Assembly: GCA_031287285.1 (NCBI GenBank)
Contig: JAITTC010000055.1
Span: forward strand, 1-8,507
DNA length: 8,507 bases
Source: Christensenellaceae bacterium
GTDB taxonomy: Bacteria > Bacillota > Clostridia > Christensenellales > UBA1750
Direction of reading: 5' to 3'
Part shown: one piece after another, positions 1 through 5,083 of the stretch
Layout of the letters: each line of letters begins with the position of its first letter
Position numbering within the stretch: the first letter of the stretch is position 1
Made by a program: the position numbers and the translations under genes
The notes under the pieces: generated by a model
What the model saw: the letters and a program-made list of their open reading frames with translations, nothing else
Database searches by the model: none
What the model was told of the DNA's origin: nothing

Positions 1-88
1 GCCGCCCGCGCAGGCCGTCGAGCCAAACCCCGCGCTGCTCGAGCGGATGCAGGGGCTCTTGGGCGAAGAAAACGTCTTTTTGAAGTAA
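1..88 (+). CDS. 3' end of an unidentified protein gene (partial)
   Basis: An open frame enters from the left edge and ends at TAA (86-88), giving 28 residues. The first part is proline-rich and linker-like (PPAQAVEPNP). It is followed by a short amphipathic tail ending LLGEENVFLK. The gene is followed directly by a strong hairpin terminator at 103-153, so this is the end of a transcription unit. A proline-rich linker followed by a short acidic or hydrophobic tail is seen at the end of several Firmicutes proteins, including DNA polymerase III gamma/tau. Twenty-eight residues are too few to name it, and I do not assign a function. The reading frame itself is supported by its position relative to the terminator. 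Confidence 0.6.
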   Translation, partial: PPAQAVEPNPALLERMQGLLGEENVFLK

Positions 89-102
89 GCTGCCGCCATA
101 CC

Positions 103-153
103 TCAATGATGAAAAGAGGGGGCCGTAAAACGGCCCCCTCTTTTCATCATTGA
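103..153. terminator. Bidirectional hairpin terminator, 24-bp perfect stem
   Basis: Bases 103-126 are perfectly complementary to 130-153 around a three-base AAA loop. The stem has a GC-rich core (GAGGGGGCCG) followed by TTTTC on both strands, so it reads as an intrinsic terminator in either direction. It lies between the plus-strand gene ending at 88 and the minus-strand gene ending at 162, and probably serves both. The T-run is inside the extended stem rather than after it. The functional core is therefore likely the inner 10-12 base pairs. Confidence 0.9.
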
Positions 154-161
154 AATATCGT

Positions 162-659
162 CTAATGGTTATCCGTTTTTTCATCCTCGATGACCGTCTT
201 GTTCACAAAGTCCATATCGAAGCGCACGGCCCCGTGATCCTTAAAGATAGACGCCCTTGTGATGCGGATTTTTAAAATGACGCAATCCTCATCTTGCTCC
301 TTGTTGGCCTGGTCATACCAATCGCTGAACGCCTTGCGAAGCTTTCCCCTCAATTCGGCATTTTTAGGGTTTAAAACCCAGCCCAGATTTTCACCAATCC
401 CATTGCCTGAAATCCCTTCGAAGCAAACCGCAAAGGCAACCTGCTTATTTTGGCCTATTTGCCGCATTTTGCTCGATTTTGCCACCGTGGTGATGTAAAA
501 CGCGCCGTCCTCATAAAAAGCGTCCACATCGCGGACGCAGGGGCAGGGCTCGCCATCTGCGTCCGCTTCGATTGCGATGGTTGAAAGCGCGATGACATTG
601 TCCTTCCCGTGCCCGCAACTCTCTTCGATTAACCTTAGCCCTTCATCATATCTGCCCAT
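162..659 (-). CDS. Pyridoxamine 5'-phosphate oxidase-like (FMN-binding split-barrel) protein
   Basis: This encodes 165 residues, within the usual 140-170 of small PNPOx-like flavin proteins. The split-barrel signature is visible: CVRDVDAFYEDGAFYITT at residues 41-58, then SSKMRQIGQNKQVAF at 62-76, matching the family pattern of strand, KS.K..QI and N..VA. Family members bind FMN, or sometimes F420 or haem, in a dimer and usually act as small cytosolic reductases or oxidases. The substrate cannot be read from sequence, and it is not clearly the vitamin B6 enzyme itself. The start is ATG at 659, set by AAGGAGG at 668-674 eight bases upstream. The gene is single, with its own promoter (739-767), and ends at the 103-153 terminator. 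A hand count over 181-420 gives about 48% GC, against over 60% in pfkA, which suggests a different history or weaker expression selection. Confidence 0.85.
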   Translation of the reverse strand: MGRYDEGLRLIEESCGHGKDNVIALSTIAIEADADGEPCPCVRDVDAFYEDGAFYITTVAKSSKMRQIGQNKQVAFAVCFEGISGNGIGENLGWVLNPKNAELRGKLRKAFSDWYDQANKEQDEDCVILKIRITRASIFKDHGAVRFDMDFVNKTVIEDEKTDNH

Positions 660-665
660 CCTTCA

Positions 666-707
666 TTCCTCCTTCATGCATTGAAGGCCAAACTAGATAG
701 GGAGGAA
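666..707 (-). promoter_or_regulatory. Leader RNA able to pair with its own Shine-Dalgarno sequence
   Basis: In the minus-strand transcript, TTCCTCC (707-701) is perfectly complementary to GGAGGAA (672-666), which contains most of the ribosome binding site of the split-barrel gene. A second, mutually exclusive hairpin, CCTTCA (687-682) with TGAAGG (676-671), takes in the first four bases of the same site. Both pairings are seen directly in the sequence. A role in holding back translation is inferred. Confidence 0.45.
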
Positions 708-738
708 AAACCCAGCCCTTCTTCATCCGGCCAGCACC

Positions 739-767
739 ATTATACCAAATACGACCCTTTTTGCCAA
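739..767 (-). promoter_or_regulatory. SigA-type promoter of the split-barrel gene
   Basis: On the minus strand, TTGGCA (767-762) and TATAAT (744-739) are separated by 17 bases. The -10 box is perfect and the -35 box matches 5 of 6 bases. Predicted transcription starts near 732, giving a leader of about 70 bases. Two direct copies of CCAAGCG (plus strand 764-770 and 776-782, 12 bases apart) lie at and just upstream of the -35 box. Confidence 0.85.
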
Positions 768-831
768 GCGAATAACCAAGCGCTTCCACGCCGGCGCCGC
801 CACCATCCTTCACTTATAAAAAGAAATGCCC

Positions 832-861
832 TTGTGCCCTCAAAGCGCGCTATGCTATAAT
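832..861 (+). promoter_or_regulatory. SigA-type promoter of pfkA with extended -10
   Basis: TTGTGC (832-837) and TATAAT (856-861) are spaced 18 bases apart. TG occurs one base before the -10 box (853-854), forming an extended -10 element. Transcription is predicted to start near 868. The ATG at 860 overlaps this -10 box and therefore cannot be the pfkA start. Confidence 0.85.
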
Positions 862-898
862 GCCACGCATAAGCAAAATGGCAAAAGGGGGGCTTCTT

Positions 899-1927
899 TT
901 GGAACAGGCAAAGAAGCGCATCGGGATCCTGACCAGCGGCGGCGACGCGCCCGGCATGAATGCGGCCGTGCGCGCCGTGGTGCGTTCCGCCCTATATTAC
1001 GGCATGGAGGTTTATGGCATACGCGATGGCTTCGTGGGCCTCAAAAACGACGATGTGGCCCCCCTGGATGCAGGCAGCGTCGGCGATATCATCCACCGCG
1101 GCGGCACCATTTTGGGCACGGCAAGGCTGCCTGAATTTGCCACGGACGAAACCGTGCGCCAGGAATGCTATGCCACCCTTAAAAAGCATAAGATCGACGG
1201 GCTGGTCGTCTGCGGCGGGGACGGCTCCTTCCGCGGCGCCAACGTCTTGCAGCGCGAAAGCGGCGTCAACGCAATCGGCCTGCCCGGCACCATCGATAAT
1301 GACCTGGCCTACACCGATTACACCATCGGCTTTGACACGGCGATCAATACCTGCATGGAAAACATCAATAAATTGCGCGAGACCATGGCTTCGCACGGCC
1401 GGGTTTCCGTGGTGGAGGTCATGGGCAGGGATTGCGGCGATCTCGCGGTCTACGCGGGCATCGCGGCCGGCTCCGACGCGATTTTGCTGCCCGAAATGAA
1501 GTGGGACGACAGCAAGTGGCTGCGCTATATCGTCAAAAAGCTCAGCCAGTCCTTCGGGCGCGGCAAAAAGTACGGCATCATCGTCATGGCGGAGGGCGTT
1601 CATATGCGGCCCGGCATGCAGCACTTCACCGTGGAATACATCGCCGCCTGGCTCAACCACAACCAGGCGCGCATCGGCCATAAGGTCGATGCGCGAGACT
1701 CCGTGATCGGCCATGTGCAGCGCGGCGGCTCCCCTTCCTCTGCGGATCGCATTCTGGCGGCCCGCATGGGCGAGCGCGCCGTGGACGCGCTCCGCGATGG
1801 CCAATCCAACCTCTGCGTCGGCATCCGCAATAACAAGATCATCGCCGTAGACATCACCGAGGCCGTCGCGATGAAGAAGAAGATCAGCAAGCACCTCATC
1901 TCTTTGGCCGATATTCTTTCGCACTAG
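899..1927 (+). CDS. pfkA: ATP-dependent 6-phosphofructokinase
   Basis: PfkA phosphorylates fructose 6-phosphate to fructose 1,6-bisphosphate with ATP, the committed step of glycolysis, as a cytosolic tetramer. Family signatures are intact: LTSGGDAPGMNAAVRAV (residues 11-27), GGDGS (106-110), PGTIDND (129-135, with D133 as the catalytic aspartate), MGRDCGDLA (175-183), AEG (231-233) and GHVQRGGSP (271-279). Gly in GGDGS and in PGTIDND marks the ATP-using type. PPi-dependent enzymes carry Asp and Lys at these places. The start is taken as TTG at 899 with AAAAGGGGGG (883-892) six bases before it, giving 342 residues. Upstream in-frame ATGs at 860 and 878 are in the -10 box or about 10 bases from the predicted transcript start with no binding site. 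The length is slightly above the usual 320, from a few N-terminal residues and a longer basic C-terminus. It is a single-gene unit ending at the 1966-1992 terminator. Confidence 0.96.
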   Translation: MEQAKKRIGILTSGGDAPGMNAAVRAVVRSALYYGMEVYGIRDGFVGLKNDDVAPLDAGSVGDIIHRGGTILGTARLPEFATDETVRQECYATLKKHKIDGLVVCGGDGSFRGANVLQRESGVNAIGLPGTIDNDLAYTDYTIGFDTAINTCMENINKLRETMASHGRVSVVEVMGRDCGDLAVYAGIAAGSDAILLPEMKWDDSKWLRYIVKKLSQSFGRGKKYGIIVMAEGVHMRPGMQHFTVEYIAAWLNHNQARIGHKVDARDSVIGHVQRGGSPSSADRILAARMGERAVDALRDGQSNLCVGIRNNKIIAVDITEAVAMKKKISKHLISLADILSH

Positions 1928-1965
1928 GCCCGGGGCCGGCGGAGCCAAACCCTTAAAACAAGCCC

Positions 1966-1992
1966 AAAAAGAGCCGTTTCCGGCTCTTTTTT
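1966..1992. terminator. Shared bidirectional terminator between pfkA and rplL
   Basis: AAAAAGAGCCG (1966-1976) pairs perfectly with CGGCTCTTTTT (1981-1991) around a TTTC loop. The stem is followed by T on the plus strand, and the A-run gives a U-tract on the minus strand. It lies between the convergent pfkA stop (1927) and the rplL stop (2017) and can serve both. Confidence 0.93.
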
Positions 1993-2016
1993 ATTGCGCG
2001 TTTGCGCCCCAAAAAA

Positions 2017-2394
2017 TTACTTGATGTCGACCGTCGCGCCGACTTCGACGAACTTCGCCTTGATGGACTCGGCCTCTTCCTTGGTCACGCCTTCCTTGAT
2101 GGGCTTGGGCGCGCCGTCGACCAGGTCCTTCGCTTCCTTCAGGCCAAGGCCTGCAACGACCTCGCGCACGACCTTGATGACGTTGATCTTCTTCTCGCCA
2201 GCGTTGGTCAGGATGACGTCAAACTCGGTCTTTTCTTCTTCCACGGCCGCGGGGGCTGCCGCTGCGGGGCCTGCGGCCACGGCCACGGGGGCCGCGGCGG
2301 AAACGCCGAACTTTTCTTCCAGGGCCTTGACCAGGTCGGCAAGCTCCAGAACGGTCATGCTTTCAATTGCGGAAATGATGTCTTCGTATGCCAT
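2017..2394 (-). CDS. rplL: 50S ribosomal protein L7/L12
   Basis: This encodes 125 residues, a typical L7/L12 length. The N-terminal dimerisation and L10-binding segment (about 1-32) is followed by an Ala/Pro-rich flexible hinge (about 33-50), then the C-terminal factor-binding domain (about 54-125). That domain contains EFDVILTNAGEKKINVIKVVR and ends FVEVGATVDIK. L7/L12 dimers form the ribosomal stalk that recruits and stimulates the translational GTPases. The start is ATG at 2394, preceded by GGAGG (2405-2409). The gene follows rplJ by 49 bases in the same transcript, and its 3' end is the shared hairpin at 1966-1992. rpoB, its usual downstream neighbour, is absent; the convergent pfkA lies there instead. 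Confidence 0.98.
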   Translation of the reverse strand: MAYEDIISAIESMTVLELADLVKALEEKFGVSAAAPVAVAAGPAAAAPAAVEEEKTEFDVILTNAGEKKINVIKVVREVVAGLGLKEAKDLVDGAPKPIKEGVTKEEAESIKAKFVEVGATVDIK

Positions 2395-2443
2395 TTTGCT
2401 CGTTCCTCCGTTTTGATTTTAGCTTTTTAGATGCTTTTGGGGT

Positions 2444-2971
2444 TTAGGCGGCGCCCTTTGCGTCTTTGACTGCGTTCAGCGCGTAAAGGAGCTTGCGCAG
2501 CGTGCCGCCAAGCACGGTAACCAGGCCGGTGATCGGTGCGTTCATGCTGCCCAGGGCCTTGGCCAGGAGCACTTCCCTGCTGGGCAGCTGCGCCAGGGCG
2601 CTGACGCCCTTTGGATCGATGACGCTGGTGCCGATCAGGCCGCACTTGATTTCCATCTTCTTGGTTTTGTCGATGTAGTCGCCAAGAATCTTCGCCGGGG
2701 CCGTGGGGTCGTTCAGGCCAAAGGCCACGGCGGTGGGGCCGTTTAGGTAGCCGTCGAGCCCGACGATGCTCAGCTCGTCGCTGGCGCGCTTAATCAGCGT
2801 GTTCTTCAGCACGCGGTACTCCACGCCCGCATCGCGCATCTGCTTGCGCAGATCGGTTTCCTCCTCGGCGTTGAGGCCGCGGTAGTCCACCAGCACGACG
2901 GCCTGCGACTTTTCGAGGCTCTTGCGAATGCTCTGCACGAGCTCTGCCTTCGCTTCCTGCTGTTTGTTCAT
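2444..2971 (-). CDS. rplJ: 50S ribosomal protein L10
   Basis: L10 anchors the L7/L12 dimers to 23S rRNA at the stalk base. The 175 residues fit the family (about 165-175). Conserved stretches are VDYRGL (28-33), YRVLKNTLI (52-60), LNGPTAVAF (76-84) and LPSREVLLAKALG (129-141). A C-terminal helical tail (about 145-172) is the L7/L12 docking segment. The start is ATG at 2971 with GAGGTGA (2983-2989) about 11 bases upstream. A longer in-frame ATG at 3034 lies in the loop of the leader attenuator and is not credible as a start. In this lineage L10, with bound L12, is expected to repress its own operon through the leader described at 3010-3180. Confidence 0.97.
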   Translation of the reverse strand: MNKQQEAKAELVQSIRKSLEKSQAVVLVDYRGLNAEEETDLRKQMRDAGVEYRVLKNTLIKRASDELSIVGLDGYLNGPTAVAFGLNDPTAPAKILGDYIDKTKKMEIKCGLIGTSVIDPKGVSALAQLPSREVLLAKALGSMNAPITGLVTVLGGTLRKLLYALNAVKDAKGAA

Positions 2972-3009
2972 CTCTTCGTTGTTCACCTCGCTTGCGATCA
3001 AACTCGCCC

Positions 3010-3047
3010 AAACAAAACAGCCCTCGCGCCGCATAAGGCACGAGGGC
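3010..3047 (-). terminator. Attenuator terminator in the rplJL leader
   Basis: On the minus strand, GCCCTCGTGCC (3047-3037) pairs with GGCGCGAGGGC (3030-3020), including one T-G wobble, around the loop TTATGC. It is followed by TGTTTTGTTT (3019-3010). It stands about 20 bases before the rplJ ribosome binding site, where a premature terminator controlled by L10 is expected. Confidence 0.85.
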
Positions 3048-3180
3048 CGGTCATCGCATCCACTGGGGCCAAAACCCCCTGCGAAACCCTTCCCATCCGT
3101 GACCTCGGCGGGAGCTTACGCGCCGGGAAACCCAGGCGCACCCGCTGTCTATGGCGCACGAAGAGCTACTCGCTCAAACT
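3010..3180 (-). promoter_or_regulatory. Ribosomal protein L10 leader (autoregulatory 5' UTR)
   Basis: This is the transcribed leader of rplJL. Bases 3150-3101 (minus strand) contain AGACAGCGGG, an inner hairpin GCGCC-T-GGG / CCC-GGCGC, and CTCCCGCCGAGGTC. This follows the order I recall for the Firmicutes L10 leader, in which an outer stem closes around an inner stem and ends in CCGAGGU. CGGG pairs with CCCG to close the element. Downstream lies the attenuator at 3010-3047. As a possible antiterminator, CGAGG (3107-3103) can pair with CCTCG (3045-3041), and GGTCA (3104-3100) with TGACC (3053-3049). Either pairing would compete with or sit beside the terminator stem. The expected logic is that free L10-L12 binds the element and favours termination. 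The element is seen; the mechanism is known from the family and inferred here. Confidence 0.8.
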
Positions 3181-3186
3181 TTAGCT

Positions 3187-3215
3187 ATCATAGCAAGGCG
3201 AAGCCCCGCTGTCAA
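3187..3215 (-). promoter_or_regulatory. SigA-type promoter of rplJ-rplL
   Basis: On the minus strand, a perfect TTGACA (3215-3210) and TATGAT (3192-3187) are separated by 17 bases. Transcription is predicted to start near 3180, giving a leader of about 208 bases. This makes rplJL an independent unit rather than a continuation of an upstream rplKA transcript. Confidence 0.9.
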
Positions 3216-3253
3216 GCCCAAAAGCCAAGGTTTTGCAAAAAAAGGGCGGCGAT

Positions 3254-4228
3254 TTAGAAAAATACGGCCTTGCCGGAGGCGTCTGAGGCGTAGACCGCCT
3301 CGATGAAGCGCGTCATGACCAGGGCATCCTTCGTGCCCAGATGCTCCGGGCTGCCGCCGCCTTCGATGCAGGCCTTCGCGAACTGAATGACGGGCGAGGG
3401 CTCCTCTTTTGGCAGCTCTTCCGCCGAAATCAGCCTGCCGCCATCCCGGAGGTTCAGCCAAAGCTCGTCGCCGCGCATGAAGACGGAGCCTTCGGTGCCA
3501 TAGACCTCGAGAAGGTCGGGCACGCCGTTTGTAACAAAGGCGGTTTCGCCGGTGGCCAAAATGCCGCCCGGGAACTCAGCCAGGGCGATGGCGCTCTCGT
3601 CCGCCGAGGTGCCGAAGAGATTGGCCGTAAACCCCGCAAGGCGCTTGGGCGCGCCGAAGAGAAAGGGCAGAACGTAGGCTGGGTGCGCGCCGAGATCCAT
3701 CATCGCGCCGCCGCCGGTCTTTTCCACATCAAACCAATAGGCGGGCAGCCAATGATCGCTGACGCCGCTGTGGCTGCGGCGGAAGCGCGCGCCCGTAACG
3801 CGGCCCAGAGCGCCGTCTTCGATGAGCTTTTTGATGTAAAGGACGCGCCTTGTGGCGCGCAGCGGAAGCGATATGCAAAAGACCTTGCCCGAAGCGTCGA
3901 TCGCCTTGCAGAGCGCTTCGCACTCCGCAGAGCTTACGGCCAGCAGCTTTTCGGTAAAAATATGCTTGCCGGCAGTAGCCGCCTTCAGGAGGAGGGCCGG
4001 GTGCTCGGTCGTCGGGGCGTTGCAGACGATTGCCGGGATGTCATCCCGCGCGAGCAGCTCGTCGACATCCTCGATGAACTCGGCGCCCAGTTCCTCGGCC
4101 CAGGCTCTGCCGCGGGAAGGGTCCTCGTCCCAAAGCGCCGCGATTTGAACCAAGCCGCTCTCTTCAAGCTCCTTGGCGTAGCCCCTGGCGTGCACATGCC
4201 AGCCGCTCAGAATGCCGACCTTTAACAT
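3254..4228 (-). CDS. Gfo/Idh/MocA-family NAD(P)-dependent oxidoreductase
   Basis: The protein has 324 residues, usual for the family. The N-terminal half is a Rossmann-like domain (about 1-120). The C-terminal half is the alpha/beta substrate domain (about 125-320) with GGGAMMDLGAHP at 172-183, whose histidine (H182) sits at the usual active-site position. EKLLA (93-97) stands for the common EKPLA motif, keeping the catalytic lysine but with Leu in place of Pro. The nucleotide loop is GILSGWHVHARGY (5-17) rather than a classical GxGxxG, a variant I associate with one subset of the family. Such enzymes oxidise or reduce sugars, inositols and related polyols; the substrate cannot be told here. 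The start is ATG at 4228 with AAGGAGG (4238-4244) nine bases upstream. An in-frame TTG at 4234 would leave only three bases. It is probably cotranscribed with the pyruvate kinase-like gene 69 bases upstream. No convincing terminator is seen before the rplJ promoter. Confidence 0.9.
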   Translation of the reverse strand: MLKVGILSGWHVHARGYAKELEESGLVQIAALWDEDPSRGRAWAEELGAEFIEDVDELLARDDIPAIVCNAPTTEHPALLLKAATAGKHIFTEKLLAVSSAECEALCKAIDASGKVFCISLPLRATRRVLYIKKLIEDGALGRVTGARFRRSHSGVSDHWLPAYWFDVEKTGGGAMMDLGAHPAYVLPFLFGAPKRLAGFTANLFGTSADESAIALAEFPGGILATGETAFVTNGVPDLLEVYGTEGSVFMRGDELWLNLRDGGRLISAEELPKEEPSPVIQFAKACIEGGGSPEHLGTKDALVMTRFIEAVYASDASGKAVFF

Positions 4229-4257
4229 GATCAAACCCCTCCTTGGATTTTATTGCG

Positions 4258-4272
4258 GCCCCCATAGGGGGC
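4258..4272 (-). repeat. Small GC-rich hairpin between two cotranscribed genes
   Basis: GCCCCC and GGGGGC form a perfect 6-bp stem around a three-base loop in the 69-base gap between the pyruvate kinase-like gene and the oxidoreductase gene. No T-tract follows on either strand, so it is not a typical terminator. It could stabilise or weakly attenuate the downstream message, which is inference. Confidence 0.4.
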
Positions 4273-4297
4273 GGGTCGTGCCCGTTCTTCCCCGCGC

Positions 4298-4864
4298 TTA
4301 ATAAAGGGAAGGCTTGCAGAGAATCTCGTGGATCTTGGTCGAAAGAATGTCGTTTGCGTGGGCCGGGGTCAAAACACAGGCCGTGTCGGCTCCCCTGCCG
4401 GTGCCGCCCACGGCCACCACCGGGCCCGGCTTTTCGATGCAGCCTGCATCCAGCGCCATGACGGAGCATTCCACGCAGACCTTCATGCCCTGGCCCAGCA
4501 TCCGGAGGGTGTGCGCCATGATTTCCGCCGGGTACGCACCCGAAAACCTGGTTGAAAAGGCCCTTTCGGCGCCCGAGAGCAGGTGCGAGGCGAACACGAT
4601 GGGCACCTGCCTCTCGCGCAGGGCGGCGTAAATATCGGGCGCCATCTTATTGCCGCCCTCGTGCGTCTTGAAATCCCAGGCATGGCCCACGACGATGAGC
4701 CCCTTCGTTTGCCCGAGGCTTTCGGCCATTTGCAGCGCCTCGCGGGCGTTATCGCCCCCCGTCGTGGAAACGATGAGCTTCGTTTGCAGCTCCCTGGCCT
4801 TCGCAAAGGCAATTTCCAGCGTCTTTTGGGTGTTTTCCTTCCCGGGTTTTTCGAACAGCAGCAC
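4298..4864 (-). CDS. Free-standing pyruvate kinase C-terminal (alpha/beta) domain protein
   Basis: The 188 residues resemble only the C-terminal domain of pyruvate kinase, which in the full enzyme (about 470 residues) carries the allosteric site. Visible features are TQKTLEIAFAKARELQ (12-27), IVSTTGGDNAREAL (31-44), GLIVVGHAWDF (55-65), PIVFASHLLSG (88-98) and VAVGGTGRGADTACVL (150-165). The catalytic (beta/alpha)8 barrel and its metal- and phosphoenolpyruvate-binding residues are absent, so it should not make pyruvate. Such stand-alone proteins are known in archaea and Clostridia without a settled role. The start is GTG at 4864, with GGAGGGG (4872-4878) seven bases upstream. An upstream open frame extends to 5101 but runs through the promoter and is not coding. 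It heads a unit with the oxidoreductase gene and is divergent from nifJ. A sensing or regulatory role in pyruvate metabolism is a guess from context. Confidence 0.85.
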   Translation of the reverse strand: MLLFEKPGKENTQKTLEIAFAKARELQTKLIVSTTGGDNAREALQMAESLGQTKGLIVVGHAWDFKTHEGGNKMAPDIYAALRERQVPIVFASHLLSGAERAFSTRFSGAYPAEIMAHTLRMLGQGMKVCVECSVMALDAGCIEKPGPVVAVGGTGRGADTACVLTPAHANDILSTKIHEILCKPSLY

Positions 4865-4904
4865 CTGACTTCCCCTCCCCCTTCGTTTGGTTAACTTCTT
4901 GCAA

Positions 4905-4932
4905 AGTATAGCATGAAAACGCCGCTTCTCAA
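4905..4932 (-). promoter_or_regulatory. SigA-type promoter of the pyruvate kinase-like gene
   Basis: On the minus strand, TTGAGA (4932-4927) and TATACT (4910-4905) are 16 bases apart. TGC immediately precedes the -10 box, giving an extended -10. Transcription is predicted to start near 4898, leaving a leader of about 34 bases. This position rules out the longer N-terminal reading of the gene and supports the GTG at 4864. Confidence 0.82.
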
Positions 4933-4993
4933 AGCCCAACTTTTTCGGTTTTGCTTGGCCGCCTCCGTTATTTTTTGCGCAAGCTTTCTTCCG

Positions 4994-5017
4994 CGCGGTT
5001 GACATTGGCAATCCGCG
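4994..5017 (+). promoter_or_regulatory. Imperfect dyad over the nifJ -35 box (possible operator)
   Basis: The core TTGACATTGGCAA (4999-5011) reads as TTGnCAnTGnCAA, a dyad matching at 10 of its 12 off-centre positions. It is flanked by CGCGG (4994-4998) and CCGCG (5013-5017), with a single extra T at 5012. It is upstream of the predicted transcript start, so it would act as DNA. It covers the -35 element, where a bound repressor would block polymerase. No known regulator site is recognised. Confidence 0.35.
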
Positions 5018-5027
5018 TTTATATAAT
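4999..5027 (+). promoter_or_regulatory. Perfect-consensus promoter of nifJ
   Basis: TTGACA (4999-5004) and TATAAT (5022-5027) are both perfect and are separated by the ideal 17 bases. Transcription is predicted to start near 5034, giving a leader of about 100 bases. A promoter this strong fits a central, highly expressed enzyme. Confidence 0.93.
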
Positions 5028-5034
5028 GAAGTTT

Positions 5035-5083
5035 GTGGGCGTTTGCCCGCAGGAAAGCAGGGTTTCCGCCTCTTTGAGGGCGG
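5035..5083 (+). promoter_or_regulatory. Structured 5' leader of nifJ
   Basis: Two hairpins are visible. GTGGGC (5035-5040) pairs with GCCCGC (5045-5050) around GTTT, including one T-G pair. It starts almost exactly at the predicted 5' end of the transcript. CCGCCTC (5066-5072) pairs with GAGGGCGG (5076-5083) around TTT with one bulged G. Neither is followed by a T-tract, so they are not terminators. A 5'-terminal stem may protect the message from decay, which is inference. Confidence 0.45.

Noticed and set aside
660..735. An FMN riboswitch for the split-barrel gene
   Set aside because: The leader of about 70 bases is too short for the FMN aptamer and none of its conserved junction sequences is visible.
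992..1948. A 318-codon open frame antisense to pfkA
   Set aside because: pfkA on the plus strand has all its catalytic motifs. The antisense frame runs through the pfkA stop, has no recognisable domain, and comes from codon bias.
2972..3034. A 21-residue N-terminal extension of L10 from ATG 3034
   Set aside because: The ATG is in the loop of the leader terminator and has no ribosome binding site. The 175-residue form fits the family.
3341..4225. A 294-codon plus-strand open frame opposite the oxidoreductase gene
   Set aside because: The minus-strand reading gives a full-length Gfo/Idh/MocA protein with a good ribosome binding site. The plus-strand reading has no recognisable domain and no start signal.
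4258..4272. A terminator separating the pyruvate kinase-like and oxidoreductase genes
   Set aside because: The hairpin has no T-tract on either strand and no new promoter is seen before the oxidoreductase, so cotranscription is more likely.
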